A DNA stretch of 64,000 nt from Parabacteroides distasonis ATCC 8503 (GCF_000012845.1 NC_009615.1:3846501-3910500); one strand, 5' to 3'. Counted from the first letter of the stretch, positions 35,421-45,445 are shown. Notes: a model not told the origin generated them from the letters alone. Numbers and translations: made by a program.

Positions 35421-36653
35421 TCATTGAAATCTTTCGATAGAGTCGCATATATTCTTTATACCTCCCTCTTTTTGGATCATCTCGCCTATATGAGCGGCAT
35501 TTTTCTTATAAAGCGGATTGGTGACCAGATCACAAACCTTGCGTTCGATCTCCTGCTCGCTCGCTTTCGCTATCTTAAGCCCTTCCGGCCCTAACCCTAA
35601 TTGGTGGATTCGATAGGACCAATAGGGTTGATCGATAATCAACGGAGTGATTAATTGGGGCTTTCCCGCCCTTCCTACGCTATGGGTCGTGCCGCAACCT
35701 CCATGATGGATAACGCCGTCGCAGTGCCGAAATATCAAATTATGCGGAACCGGCTGCTTCATTAAGAATAAATGTTTATCCGCTTGTAAGGTGATTCCTG
35801 TCTTTGCCCAACCGGAACCGATGATGAGCCGATAATCATGTTTCTTGCAAATATCGACCAAGGCTTTGCTAAAACGGTTACCATCCTTGGAACTACAACT
35901 CCCGAGGGTAAAAAAGATAATAGGGCTTTGAGCGCTGTCGACGAATGATATCATTTCCTCGTAAGCCTTCTCATCATATTGAAAAGTGTCATTGAAGCAA
36001 TAGCCTCCGATCGACCATTTGAACGTCCAGTCCGGATCTATGTTTCCTAGGTGCTGGCTGAAAAGCAAGTAATTATATGAACGCTCTCCCGCATGATAAC
36101 CAAAATTACGAATCGGAGCGAGTCCGTATTTAGCCCGGTTCTTGTTGATCGTGTCTTTGACCATGAAATTGGTCATCCGGTTCATCAACTTCCATAGGAT
36201 GGCGGGGGTGATGATCGGGTTGGGTTTGGGAAATGGCAATACGGCCGGGGGAATCTTCTTACCCGGCAAGAACGGGGCGTAGGCGGTACGTATCAAGGGC
36301 TTCTTGCAATACTCGGCGATACTTGCGACAGCAAATTCCGAGTTGGTCGATACTAAAATATCATGCTCTTTTAGTAGGGGAATCAATTGATCGAACTGTT
36401 TATCGATCACGTTCCTCATCCATTTAAGGAATGGCCGGAATTTATGTGAGTTTTGCGCTGCGCTATCGATCATGCCGCCGATATCGTCAAACTGCTGCAA
36501 TACGTATTTAAATCCGTAGGGTTTAACGGTCTCCTCGAATATTTGAGGGAGATTGATGGTCACCTCATGGCCACGTCTTTCCAATTCGGCCGCTATGGCC
36601 AAATAAGGAAGGACGTCGCCTTGTGAGCCTCTGGTTACTAATAGTATTTTCAT
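35421..36653 (-). CDS. GT1-type (UGT/sterol glucosyltransferase-like) glycosyltransferase
   Basis: The 410-residue protein has the GT-B N-terminus 'ILLVTRGSQGDVLPYLAIAAELERRGHEVTI' and the C-terminal donor-binding box 'HCDGVIHHGGCGTTHSVGRAGKPQLITPLIIDQPYWSYRI'. This matches the UGT/MurG-like group that glycosylates lipids, polyketides or sterols. The acceptor is unknown. It lies 33 bp after a radical SAM gene on the same strand, so the two are probably one operon. The pair is flanked on both sides by copies of the small RNA element. Confidence 0.9.
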   Translation of the reverse strand: MKILLVTRGSQGDVLPYLAIAAELERRGHEVTINLPQIFEETVKPYGFKYVLQQFDDIGGMIDSAAQNSHKFRPFLKWMRNVIDKQFDQLIPLLKEHDILVSTNSEFAVASIAEYCKKPLIRTAYAPFLPGKKIPPAVLPFPKPNPIITPAILWKLMNRMTNFMVKDTINKNRAKYGLAPIRNFGYHAGERSYNYLLFSQHLGNIDPDWTFKWSIGGYCFNDTFQYDEKAYEEMISFVDSAQSPIIFFTLGSCSSKDGNRFSKALVDICKKHDYRLIIGSGWAKTGITLQADKHLFLMKQPVPHNLIFRHCDGVIHHGGCGTTHSVGRAGKPQLITPLIIDQPYWSYRIHQLGLGPEGLKIAKASEQEIERKVCDLVTNPLYKKNAAHIGEMIQKEGGIKNICDSIERFQ

Positions 36654-36686
36654 GCTACGTTTATTTATGGGCTATGAGGGTCTTGT

Positions 36687-37898
36687 TTACCGGATATTCA
36701 GTTGACGCAAACGCTCAATGTCCAGATGGTATTTGGCTTCCATCGTTTGTAGTTTCTGCTCATTGATGGCTAAGGGATGATTCAATCGTTTCGTTTCCCG
36801 GTATCCTTTATATACGGAGCGAATCATCTTACGTGGATTGAAAATGACGGATGAGGTGATCCAGCAGCCGTGCGTACACCAACAGTTGGCTTTATACCCA
36901 TGTCCGATAGCGGCTATTTCCTGTTTCATCGCTTCGCTATTCATCACTTTACTTATATCGCAACCATACTCTTTTATATTTCCGAGCGGTTCCCGTAGCT
37001 CGCAGGCACGAAAACGTCCGTCGTAGTCGATTACCAAGGTAGTCTCTCCGGCCGTACAATCCATCCCCCAAGGGGTCGGGTGATCTATGTTGCTGGCACG
37101 CACATTATATAAGGTACGTATAAGGCCGAGATAGAAGAAGCGTGTGATCGGTTTCCTTAAGCCGGTGGTATCCGCTACCATCCGATCCGCATAAGCTGAA
37201 TAGATAGGGGATATGTCATCTTGTATTTTGCGTAGCGTTGACTCGGTTAGGATTTTCACGCCATCGTCACGGGTCATGCCTCTGGCAGCCTCAATTGTAT
37301 GCGTGGAGGTGCGGAAACGTCCGTATACCCAAGTCATGAAGTCTTCTATCTGGTCTATATTGTATTTCGTGATAACGGTTGCTATATTTTTTAAGACTTT
37401 GCCGTCATCTCCGAAATTCTCCTGTATCTTACGCAGGGTTTCCAAGGCCTTATAGAAGTTGCCCGGTACGCCTCTCTGTGTATCGTGGGTCGCACCGAAA
37501 CCATCCAAGGAAAGGCTTACGTTAATATTACAATCCGGGCAGTTCTGGCGGAACCGTTTTACCCATTCGACGATCCGGTCTGGTTTTAAGCCGTTCGTAG
37601 GGATGTTCACATCTTTGATATGGTTGTTTTTGTAGAATAACTCCAATATTTCCGGTAGATCCTCACGCAAGGTAGGCTCACCCCCGGATATCCATAATCG
37701 ATTGAATTGCCCGGCGGTTTCTGATATCTTCTTGATTTCATCGAAAGTGAGGTCGGGTTGCTTCTTATCCATTTCTTGGGCATAGAAACACATTGCGCAT
37801 TTGGCGTTGCATCGGCCTGTTACGAAAAGGAAGATCGACTCGAGTTTTCTTTCCGTGCTCATTGCCCTGAAAGAACTGGTGGTTCGTTTTTTGTCCAT
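36687..37898 (-). CDS. Radical SAM/SPASM-type protein
   Basis: The 403-residue protein has the CxxxCxxC cluster motif in 'VTGRCNAKCAMCFYAQ' (C30, C34, C37) and 'LWISGGEPTLREDL'. The C-terminal part contains more cysteines ('WGMDCTAGE', 'FRACELREPLGN', 'KANCWCTHGCW'), consistent with a SPASM-like domain holding an extra iron-sulfur cluster. It could modify a peptide, lipid or sugar. The start may be the internal ATG at residue 13. It is the first gene of a two-gene unit with a GT1-type glycosyltransferase. The reaction is not known. Confidence 0.88.
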   Translation of the reverse strand: MDKKRTTSSFRAMSTERKLESIFLFVTGRCNAKCAMCFYAQEMDKKQPDLTFDEIKKISETAGQFNRLWISGGEPTLREDLPEILELFYKNNHIKDVNIPTNGLKPDRIVEWVKRFRQNCPDCNINVSLSLDGFGATHDTQRGVPGNFYKALETLRKIQENFGDDGKVLKNIATVITKYNIDQIEDFMTWVYGRFRTSTHTIEAARGMTRDDGVKILTESTLRKIQDDISPIYSAYADRMVADTTGLRKPITRFFYLGLIRTLYNVRASNIDHPTPWGMDCTAGETTLVIDYDGRFRACELREPLGNIKEYGCDISKVMNSEAMKQEIAAIGHGYKANCWCTHGCWITSSVIFNPRKMIRSVYKGYRETKRLNHPLAINEQKLQTMEAKYHLDIERLRQLNIR

Positions 37899-38102
37899 TT
37901 TATTTTTGTTTTACCATTTGTCTTATCTGGCGCATGATTTTTTCCTTGTGTTTGATCAACACCCGGAGAAAATAACATAAGAAGCCAAATAAAATACTTA
38001 TTAGCATATACTATATGATCTTTAAAGGCAAAGATCGACGATAAAATGACGCTAAACAATCTCTATTTGCAGTATTTTATGGTCCATGTTTAAAAGGTAG
38101 GT

Positions 38103-38186
38103 CTATAAACAATTAAAGCCTGTCTCACGACAAGCCCTAACCAAACTTTGTTAACCTTAAATCTAATACTATTATGAAAAAACCAC
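38103..38186 (-). ncRNA. Repeated small RNA element, copy E
   Basis: On the minus strand TTG (38218-38220), a 19-bp spacer and TATATTTG (38191-38198) form the promoter. The body matches copies B-D to the hairpin GCTTGTC/GACAGGC with a GTGA loop and TTTAATTGTTTATAG. It lies downstream of the sdh/frd terminator on the same strand, so it needs its own promoter. Confidence 0.7.
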
Positions 38187-38257
38187 GATGCAAATATACG
38201 GACTTTTCAATTCCTGTCAAGGGTTATAATGCTAAATTATGTTTTACGACATATAAC

Positions 38258-38299
38258 AAAAACAAAAAGGCGCCTTTCTTTTAGAGAAAGACGCCTTTT
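38258..38299 (-). terminator. Terminator of the sdh/frd operon
   Basis: Arms 38265-38278 and 38286-38299 pair over 14 bp (one wobble) and are followed on the minus strand by TTTTTGTTTTTG. It lies 21 bp after the sdhB stop codon. Confidence 0.9.
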
Positions 38300-38320
38300 C
38301 CATGATATACTAATCAAATA

Positions 38321-39076
38321 TTAGTCTTGTAATTTAGCGCAAATGAACTCGCGGTTCAAACGAGCGATGTTGCTAACGGAGATATTCTTCGGACATTCCA
38401 TCTCGCAAGCACGTGTGTTCGTACAGTTACCGAAGCCAAGCTCATCCATTTTAGCGACCATAGCTTTGGCACGGCGAGCAGCCTCGACTTTACCTTGAGG
38501 CAACAAAGCCAGCTGGCTAACCTTAGCGGATACGAATAACATAGCGGAACCATTCTTACAAGCGGCAGCACAAGCGCCACAACCGATACAAGCGGCAGCG
38601 TCCATGGCTAAGTCTGCGTCCTTCTTTGGGATAGGTATCGCATTAGCGTCGGGTACACCACCTGTGTTGACAGATGTGAAACCACCCGCTTGGATGATTT
38701 TGTCGTAAGCGTAGCGGTCTACCATCAAGTCGCGGATAACAGGGAAACCTGCGGAACGCCACGGTTCGATCGTGATCGTCTCTCCATCGTGGAAACGACG
38801 CATATATAACTGGCAAGTCGTAGCTCCAGTTGCCGGTCCGTGCGGGTGTCCGTTTACATACAATGAACACATGCCACAGATACCCTCGCGGCAGTCGTGA
38901 TCGAATACGATCGGTTCCTTACCCTCGTTGACCAACTGCTCGTTCAAGATATCCAACATTTCCAAGAAAGAGACACTCTGATTGATCTTCTCAATTTTGT
39001 ATGTCTCGAACTGTCCTTTCTCCTTCGGACCTCTCTGACGCCAAACCTTAAGTGTTACACTTATATCTTTATCCAT
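38321..39076 (-). CDS. sdhB: Succinate dehydrogenase/fumarate reductase iron-sulfur subunit
   Basis: The 251-residue protein has the 2Fe-2S motif '[15 protein letters not shown]...TTC', and two clusters '[17 protein letters not shown]' and '[15 protein letters not shown]' for the 4Fe-4S and 3Fe-4S centres. It passes electrons between the flavoprotein and the membrane quinol. In Bacteroidales the enzyme mainly works as a fumarate reductase in anaerobic energy metabolism. It is the last gene of sdhC-sdhA-sdhB (30 bp after sdhA) and is followed by a strong terminator. The names sdh and frd are interchangeable here. Confidence 0.96.
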   Translation of the reverse strand: MDKDISVTLKVWRQRGPKEKGQFETYKIEKINQSVSFLEMLDILNEQLVNEGKEPIVFDHDCREGICGMCSLYVNGHPHGPATGATTCQLYMRRFHDGETITIEPWRSAGFPVIRDLMVDRYAYDKIIQAGGFTSVNTGGVPDANAIPIPKKDADLAMDAAACIGCGACAAACKNGSAMLFVSAKVSQLALLPQGKVEAARRAKAMVAKMDELGFGNCTNTRACEMECPKNISVSNIARLNREFICAKLQD

Positions 39077-39106
39077 GATTCTAATTTTTTCTGAGATTGA
39101 TGATTA

Positions 39107-41050
39107 TTACTTCTTGTAGTTACGTGTTTGAGGAACAACGAACTCATAGTTCAAATCCTCTTTCAACATGACAGGATCTTTGTCCTCGCCTTGGTACTCC
39201 CAGCAAGATACGTACATGAACTTATCGTCATGACGCAAGGCCTCACCTTCTTCTGTCTGGTGCTCCGTACGGAAGTGACCACCACAAGACTCAGCGCGGT
39301 CCAAAGCATCGTGTGCCATCAATGTACCGATCTCGATAAAGTCGGCTACACGTAATGCTTTCTCTAACTCGGTATTCAAGTTGTCTGCGTTGCCTGGGAT
39401 GAATACGTTGCTCCAGAACTCTTTCTTCAAGTCTTTCAGCATCTGGATAGCTTCTTGCAAACCTTTTGCGTCGCGTGCCATACCGATATGTTCCCACATG
39501 ATATGACCTAGTTTGCGGTGGATAGTGTCTACGGTTTCTTTACCCTTGACGTTCATCAATTTTTGGATACGATCCTTGATGGCCTTTTCTGCCTCGACGA
39601 ACTCCGGCAGATCCGTGCTGAAGCGAGGAACTTGGATTTGGTCGGACAAATAGTTCTGGATCGTGTATGGTAATACGAAATAACCATCGGCCAATCCCTG
39701 CATCAAAGCGGAAGCACCTAAACGGTTCGCTCCGTGATCGGAGAAGTTTGCCTCACCGATAGCGAACAGACCCGGAATGGAGGTCATCAACTCATAGTCA
39801 ACCCACAATCCACCCATTGAGTAGTGCAATGCCGGGTAGATCATCATCGGAGTCTCGTATGGATTATCGTTCGTGATCTCTTCGTACATATCGAACAAGT
39901 TACCGTATTTCTGCTTAACGACCTCTTTACCCAAGCGATTGATCGCGTCGGAGAAATCCAAGAATACGGCCAAGCCCGTGCTGTTCACGCCGAAACCTGC
40001 GTCGCAACGCTCTTTAGCGGCACGAGAAGCCACGTCGCGAGGAACCAAGTTTCCGAATGCCGGATAACGACGCTCCAAATAATAATCACGGTCTGCCTCG
40101 GGAATATCTTTACCTTTCTTCGTTCCGGCCTGTAGAGCTTTAGCGTCTTCCAGTTTCTTCGGAACCCAGATACGGCCGTCGTTACGCAAGGATTCGGACA
40201 TCAAAGTCAATTTAGATTGGAAGTCACCTTTCACCGGTACGCAAGTCGGGTGGATCTGAACCATACAAGGATTAGCGAAGTAAGCGCCTTTCTTGTAGCA
40301 TTGCCATGCGGCGGAACCGTTAGATGCCATAGCGTTGGTTGACAAGAAGAACGTATTAACGTAACCACCCGTAGCTACAACTACAGCGTGAGCGGCGTAA
40401 CGCTCGATCTTACCTGTAATCAAGTTGCGGGCGATGATACCACGAGCACGACCGTCTACCTTAACTACATCCAACATCTCATGACGAGTGTACATCTTAA
40501 CCTTACCCAAACCGATCTGACGGCTCAACGCTGAATAAGCGCCTAACAAAAGCTGCTGACCCGTCTGGCCACGGGCGTAGAACGTACGCGATACCTGAGC
40601 GCCACCGAATGAACGGTTATCCAACAAACCACCATATTCGCGAGCGAAAGGAACGCCTTGAGCCACGCACTGGTCGATGATTGAGTTAGAAACCTCAGCC
40701 AAACGATAAACGTTAGCCTCACGAGCACGGTAGTCACCACCTTTGATCGTATCGTAGAACAAACGGTAAACAGAGTCACCATCATTCTGGTAGTTCTTAG
40801 CGGCGTTGATACCACCTTGAGCGGCGATAGAGTGCGCACGGCGGGGAGAATCTTGGATACAGAAGTTCAATACGTTGAATCCCATCTCTGCCAAAGATGC
40901 GGCAGCGGAAGCTCCGGCCAAACCTGTACCGACTACGATAACATCCAAACGACGCTTGTTAGCGGGGTTCACCAATTTCTGGTGATTTTTATAATTAGTC
41001 CACTTCTCAGCCAACGGGCCTTGAGGTATTTTAGAATTTATTTCAGACAT
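39107..41050 (-). CDS. sdhA: Succinate dehydrogenase/fumarate reductase flavoprotein subunit
   Basis: The 647-residue protein has the dinucleotide motif '[21 protein letters not shown]' and the covalent FAD site in '[20 protein letters not shown]'. It also has '[31 protein letters not shown]' and '[25 protein letters not shown]'. It reduces fumarate or oxidises succinate at the cytoplasmic side. The size and the three-gene order match the B-type enzymes of Bacteroidetes and epsilonproteobacteria, with a single di-heme anchor. Confidence 0.96.
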   Translation of the reverse strand: MSEINSKIPQGPLAEKWTNYKNHQKLVNPANKRRLDVIVVGTGLAGASAAASLAEMGFNVLNFCIQDSPRRAHSIAAQGGINAAKNYQNDGDSVYRLFYDTIKGGDYRAREANVYRLAEVSNSIIDQCVAQGVPFAREYGGLLDNRSFGGAQVSRTFYARGQTGQQLLLGAYSALSRQIGLGKVKMYTRHEMLDVVKVDGRARGIIARNLITGKIERYAAHAVVVATGGYVNTFFLSTNAMASNGSAAWQCYKKGAYFANPCMVQIHPTCVPVKGDFQSKLTLMSESLRNDGRIWVPKKLEDAKALQAGTKKGKDIPEADRDYYLERRYPAFGNLVPRDVASRAAKERCDAGFGVNSTGLAVFLDFSDAINRLGKEVVKQKYGNLFDMYEEITNDNPYETPMMIYPALHYSMGGLWVDYELMTSIPGLFAIGEANFSDHGANRLGASALMQGLADGYFVLPYTIQNYLSDQIQVPRFSTDLPEFVEAEKAIKDRIQKLMNVKGKETVDTIHRKLGHIMWEHIGMARDAKGLQEAIQMLKDLKKEFWSNVFIPGNADNLNTELEKALRVADFIEIGTLMAHDALDRAESCGGHFRTEHQTEEGEALRHDDKFMYVSCWEYQGEDKDPVMLKEDLNYEFVVPQTRNYKK

Positions 41051-41098
41051 AATGATTTAATTTCAAAAGTTCTTAATTATAAAACCTGTAGCTTGCAA

Positions 41099-41791
41099 TT
41101 AAGCACCTACTCCGTTTAGGAAGAAGATGATAGTAATGATCGCGAAAAGTCCGCAAATAACCGTAGCTACGATCTTAGAGATACATTCCCAACGGTTCAT
41201 CCAGATCGTATTATTCCAACCAATTGTTTGGATAGCGCTCCAGAACCCGTGAGTCAAGTGGAACCACAAAGCCACGTACCAGATCAAATAAAGAACAGTG
41301 ATCACGGCATTACCTTGGAAGTAATAGTTGATAAAAGCGGCTCCGTCTTGTGGAGATACCATAGCTGACCCCAATGCAACTTCGTGATGACCGATCAATT
41401 CGGCGAACATCATCTTATACCAGAACTGGCTGAAGTGCAACAGCATGAACAGGATAACAATCAAACCCAAAACGAACATGTTCTGAGATGCCCATTCCAC
41501 GCCTTTCGGACGAGCGTTGATAGCGTAACGGTCGTTACCACGTGCCTTACGGTTTTGCAAGGTAAGAATGATAGCGTACACGAAGTGGATCACAACGCCT
41601 GCGGCCAATACGAGAGTAGCTGCCACAGCGTACCAATTAGAGCCCAACAGCGAACAAACCATGTTATAAGCCTCTCCGGAGAAAACGGCCGCCACGTTCA
41701 TCGACAGGTGGAACAATAAGAACAGAACAAGAAAGAGGCCTGATATACTCATTATCAGCTTCTTCCCGATAGAAGAATTAAGTAACCACAT
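41099..41791 (-). CDS. sdhC: Succinate dehydrogenase/fumarate reductase cytochrome b subunit
   Basis: The 230-residue protein has five hydrophobic segments with histidines placed for two hemes ('LFLLFHLSMNVAAVF', 'GVVIHFVYAI', 'LLHFSQFW', 'LWFHLTHGFWSAIQTIGWNN'). This is the B-type anchor that exchanges electrons with menaquinone. It is the first gene of the operon, with a near-consensus promoter 66 bp upstream. Confidence 0.95.
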   Translation of the reverse strand: MWLLNSSIGKKLIMSISGLFLVLFLLFHLSMNVAAVFSGEAYNMVCSLLGSNWYAVAATLVLAAGVVIHFVYAIILTLQNRKARGNDRYAINARPKGVEWASQNMFVLGLIVILFMLLHFSQFWYKMMFAELIGHHEVALGSAMVSPQDGAAFINYYFQGNAVITVLYLIWYVALWFHLTHGFWSAIQTIGWNNTIWMNRWECISKIVATVICGLFAIITIIFFLNGVGA

Positions 41792-41856
41792 AAGATAATA
41801 ATTTAAGTTATTTAATTGTATTTAGAAATTTCTACTTAAACTATGTAATTATCACG

Positions 41857-41888
41857 CAAAGGTATGCTAAATCCATATATTGCGCAAA
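41857..41888 (-). promoter_or_regulatory. Promoter of the sdh/frd operon
   Basis: On the minus strand TTTG (41885-41888), a 20-bp spacer and TACCTTTG (41857-41864) give a perfect Bacteroides -33/-7 promoter. It agrees with the strong expression expected for fumarate reductase. Confidence 0.8.
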
Positions 41889-42003
41889 CGATTAAAGAAA
41901 TATTTCTGCATTAATGGGAGAGGTCAGGGCATGTGTCCCGACACATGGAATAATGCGGAAGGAAAAGGCTTTCCTTATGAATAATTTATATACATTTGCC
42001 TAT

Positions 42004-43392
42004 ATGCGTAAGGATTTGAATGGGTCACGGCATTTTTCCATAGGGATCAAGTTTACGATCTTATTATTTACGATCGTGATCTTGGTTCTTGTGCTTTTTT
42101 CATATAGGAGCGACAAGCATGGCAACCTGTTCTGGCAGGTAGAGAAATTGATTCCGCATCATCCGGACAGTGCTTTGGTGTTATTAGAGAAAGTGAGGGA
42201 TATCAATGGATTATCGCTTCGAGAGAAAGCCCGTTATTGTCTGTTATGGACCGAATCACGGGATGAGGCGGGATTGAGGCATACATCGGATTCCATAATC
42301 TCTATCGCTACGGATTATTATAGGACGACACGAGGCTGTTACTGGCCTCCCAAAGCTTGGTTTTACCGGGGGAAAGTCTATGAGGATATGGATCAACCGT
42401 CCCTAGCTTTGGAATGCTATTTACGTGCGTTGGAATATGAGGGAGAGAATTGGGATTATGAATTCTGGGGAAGGTTATATAACCAAATGGGGATGCTGTA
42501 CGCCGAGCAGGAATTATATGGCAAGGCTATGTCTTTTTTGAGAAAAGCGAGTGCTCAATATCAGTTATTGAACGATGCGGCCGGACAAGACCGGATACTG
42601 ACCGAGGTCAAGAAATACGAGATGTTACGGGATTCTATCGGATCACTATCAGCGAGAGAATCGATTTATCAGATCACTTCCCGCTATGATGTAAGGCCGA
42701 TCCGTGAGGACTTGTCTAAGAAAGAGTTGATGCTATTACAAAGGGGACAGGAGCGTTATCTGTACGCATTTATTATCGGCATAATCCTATTTATTTGCTT
42801 CCTCCTTTATCGGCGATGGAGAAATACGCAGGAAAACGCTCTTCGAAGGGAAGAAGCCTTGCGACGTTCGATTGCTAGCCAGCAACAACGTATGCGAGAA
42901 GAAAAAGAAGAGAATGAACGGCAAATCACCCTTTTGGAAAAAAGAATTACGAAAATAAAGGAAGAAAAGGATCAAGAGTTGATGTTGGTTTCCTTACAAT
43001 TGGAAAAACAACGGCTGGAAATTTGTAACGAGTCGATTCTTAATAAGGAGAGTAAGCATTTATTATCTGTCGCGATCTTGCGGAAATCGGAGGTCTATGA
43101 GAAGTTTCACGATCGGGATGCCGGCAAGATTATCTCTGAGGATTGGGAGCTTTTGGAGGTTTTGTTGAATAAGGCTTATGATGACTTTACCTTACGGCTG
43201 AAAAAGCTATATCCTGTTATTTCCGATACGGAGTTGAAGGCCTGTATGCTCACGAAAATCGGTGTTCCCGCCAACCAGATCACACGGGTATTGAAATATA
43301 ATAGTTCGGTACTTCGTCCTCGTCTATTCCGGAAGATTTTTAAGAAAGAAGGTTCTACGGAGGCATTTGTGGAGTTTATATCAAACTTTTGA
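42004..43392 (+). CDS. TPR-containing membrane regulator with C-terminal HTH-like region
   Basis: The start is uncertain; ATG at 41914, 41953 and 42004 are in frame. I use 42004 because a hydrophobic anchor follows soon ('FTILLFTIVILVLVLFSY'). The sequence holds TPR-like repeats (about 45-220), a second transmembrane segment (about 255-275), a coiled coil (about 280-355), and a C-terminal part 'YPVISDTELKACMLTKIGVPANQITRVL' typical of the Bacteroides TPR regulators with an HTH-like end. It may sense the periplasm and bind DNA. A propeller lipoprotein gene follows. Confidence 0.75.
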   Translation: MRKDLNGSRHFSIGIKFTILLFTIVILVLVLFSYRSDKHGNLFWQVEKLIPHHPDSALVLLEKVRDINGLSLREKARYCLLWTESRDEAGLRHTSDSIISIATDYYRTTRGCYWPPKAWFYRGKVYEDMDQPSLALECYLRALEYEGENWDYEFWGRLYNQMGMLYAEQELYGKAMSFLRKASAQYQLLNDAAGQDRILTEVKKYEMLRDSIGSLSARESIYQITSRYDVRPIREDLSKKELMLLQRGQERYLYAFIIGIILFICFLLYRRWRNTQENALRREEALRRSIASQQQRMREEKEENERQITLLEKRITKIKEEKDQELMLVSLQLEKQRLEICNESILNKESKHLLSVAILRKSEVYEKFHDRDAGKIISEDWELLEVLLNKAYDDFTLRLKKLYPVISDTELKACMLTKIGVPANQITRVLKYNSSVLRPRLFRKIFKKEGSTEAFVEFISNF

Positions 43393-43495
43393 TTATTATA
43401 TATTTATAGCGGTCTTGGCAGGTTTGTTCTCATTTTTGTTCTCATTTATTATGTGATTTGTGAGATATACGGGATATTTTTGGAGGCAAAAAAGC

Positions 43496-44725
43496 ATGGT
43501 TATGAAAAGTGTAAAGTTAGCCTCTATCTTGTTTTATTTAAATAGTGTTTTTGTCGTTTCTTGTTTCGTGTCATGCGGTTCTTCGCCAACGGAAGCGTCC
43601 TCTCTTTTAACTGCGGATATAAGAGGGGGGATGGATAAACCGGGGCTATTGGAATTAGGCGATGAGATCAAGGGGGTTACTTTTGTCCCTTTAGAGGTGA
43701 CCACGGATGATGCCTCGTTGATAGACGGAGTTTATGATTATGCCGTGACAGATCGATATATCTATGTGTTTCCCGTAAAAGAGCCCCGTATCGTCCTGTT
43801 CGATCGGCAAGGGCGTTTTATCCGGACGTTGGTAAAAGAAGGGCAGGGGCCGGGTGAATTTAGCGGTATTCTGCCATGTATCCAAGTGGACGAACGTAAT
43901 GATCGCCTTTTTTTATTTAGTAATAATCGAGTTTGGGAATATACGTTAGAAGGTGAATTTATCGGACAATCCACCCATGAGTATTCGGTAATCTATATGC
44001 GTCATATCGGAAAGGATCGTTTCGCCGCCATATCATTCCCTTTTCAGCCTTTCAACGGAGGGGGATTCGGATTGGGCCTATTTTCGAGGAAAGGGGATAC
44101 GATAGCGATCAAGAATGATTTTTATTCCTTTTTATTACCCCATGAGAAGAGCGGGTTCACGACAAGTATCGCCTCCGCTTATTCTGATGCGCAAAACTCC
44201 GTGTTGTTTAAGACCGGTAGTAATGATACGGTCTTCTGTATCTCGGCGGATCGAATAAGTGCGGCTTGTGTCCTTGATCTGAAAAACTCGGATGCGGAAG
44301 TGATTCGTTCGTTGGATGTTACGGACATGAGTAATTTGCGAATTGAAAAAAAGGACCCCAAGGATATCTTTGTGCAAGATATGATTGAGTTTCCGGCACA
44401 TTATTATTTCCGTTTATTGTATAACCAAGGCTATTATATCGCCTCTGTGGATAAAAAGACGGGAAAGACACTCGTGGAAAAATGCGAGATGCCGGGGTCT
44501 ATCTATGAACTGGCGGACGCGAACCTTCAACATGGCATGCAGGGTACGAGAAGTTATCGGAATTTCCCGGTCTGGGGGAGGGTCATAAAAGATGAGTTGG
44601 TACAAGTAGTGACCCCGTATGAGCTAAACTTATATAAGTCGCTTCACTCGATCACGATTCCGCAGGAGTTGGACTTAAAAGGAGAGGAGGGCAATCCGGT
44701 TTTTGTGTTCTATTCGCTTATTTGA
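43496..44725 (+). CDS. 6-bladed beta-propeller lipoprotein (BF3164/NHL-like)
   Basis: The start is set at ATG 43496, nine bases after the SD-like GGAGG (43482-43486). The protein (about 409 residues) has a lipoprotein signal ('VVSCFVSCGSS') and repeats such as 'YIYVFPVKEPRIVLFDRQGRFIRTLVKEGQGPGEF', which mark the Bacteroidetes 6-bladed propeller group. It is probably anchored in the outer membrane or facing the periplasm. It follows a TPR regulator and resembles the lipoprotein at 49708. Function is unknown. Confidence 0.8.
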   Translation: MVMKSVKLASILFYLNSVFVVSCFVSCGSSPTEASSLLTADIRGGMDKPGLLELGDEIKGVTFVPLEVTTDDASLIDGVYDYAVTDRYIYVFPVKEPRIVLFDRQGRFIRTLVKEGQGPGEFSGILPCIQVDERNDRLFLFSNNRVWEYTLEGEFIGQSTHEYSVIYMRHIGKDRFAAISFPFQPFNGGGFGLGLFSRKGDTIAIKNDFYSFLLPHEKSGFTTSIASAYSDAQNSVLFKTGSNDTVFCISADRISAACVLDLKNSDAEVIRSLDVTDMSNLRIEKKDPKDIFVQDMIEFPAHYYFRLLYNQGYYIASVDKKTGKTLVEKCEMPGSIYELADANLQHGMQGTRSYRNFPVWGRVIKDELVQVVTPYELNLYKSLHSITIPQELDLKGEEGNPVFVFYSLI

Positions 44726-44848
44726 CTTCGATATGTATCGCTCGGTTGTACTTCTTGTAATAATCTAGCGATAGAAGCTATGTTCTTTTATCTTTTCTAT
44801 GTCTTTGATGGCTATTAGTGTTATTTAACATATTGTTTATATTTATAT

Positions 44849-44869
44849 TACGAATATTTCGTATGTTTG
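44849..44869 (+). promoter_or_regulatory. Putative BlaI operator overlapping promoter of the TonB-like gene
   Basis: The dyad TACGAA-TAT-TTCGTA (44849-44863) is perfect and shares its last two bases with the -7 box TATGTTTG (44862-44869). A nearly identical arrangement stands before the blaI-like gene, so both are likely bound by the same repressor. Confidence 0.6.
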
Positions 44870-44953
44870 CGAAACCGACGTAATATCCGGGTATGCTTAG
44901 AGGTTGGTAAGTATGTGTAATAACGGTATAAATAACATTAAAACTGATTGAAA

Positions 44954-45445
44954 ATGAAAAAGGCGATTATGAACACAATGATCATCCTGTTCGCTTTGGC
45001 GATGTGCGTAGGATGCGGACAGTCTTCGGAACAAAAAGAAGAAAGTGTTCCGACAGATGTAACAAAGGCAGAAAAACAAGAGCAAGTACAGGTGGAAGCG
45101 GAGGACGAAGATACGCTGGAAAATGGAGAGCAGGTATTTAGGGTAGTAGAGGTGATGCCGAAGTTTCCCGGCGGTGATGCGGAGCTTTTGAAATTTATAG
45201 CCAAGAATGTAAAGTATCCACAAGAAAGCCAAAACAAAGGAGAGCAAGGCCGTGTGATTTGTTCGTTTGTGGTAACGAAGGATGGAACACTTACGAATTA
45301 CAAGGTCATTAGAGGAATCTCCCCGGCATTAGACCAAGAGGCGGTTCGAGTTTTGCAAATGATGCCTCGTTGGACACCGGGCACGCAAAGAGGCGAGCCG
45401 GTAGCCGTGAAATATACGGTGCCGATCACATTTAAGTTGCAATAA
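44954..45445 (+). CDS. Lipoprotein with TonB C-terminal domain
   Basis: The start is ATG 44954 (MKKAIMNTMIILF...); the frame is also open from a TTG two codons upstream. The protein has a lipoprotein signal ('LFALAMCVGCGQS'), an acidic linker and a TonB C-terminal domain (about 60-160): 'EVMPKFPGGDAELLKFIAKNVKYP', 'QGRVICSFVVTKDG', 'MMPRWTPGTQRGEPVAVKYTVPITFKL'. It is not anchored in the inner membrane like true TonB. The same domain is found twice at the end of the BlaR1-like protein three genes on. It is probably controlled by the dyad upstream. Confidence 0.85.
   Translation: MKKAIMNTMIILFALAMCVGCGQSSEQKEESVPTDVTKAEKQEQVQVEAEDEDTLENGEQVFRVVEVMPKFPGGDAELLKFIAKNVKYPQESQNKGEQGRVICSFVVTKDGTLTNYKVIRGISPALDQEAVRVLQMMPRWTPGTQRGEPVAVKYTVPITFKLQ

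Larger units (their letters stand above)
37899..38320. other. 422-bp intergenic region
   Basis: It holds the upstream region of the radical SAM gene, small RNA copy E (38103-38186) with its promoter (to 38220) and the sdh/frd operon terminator (38265-38299). A short open frame at 37859-38059 is not convincing. Confidence 0.6.
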
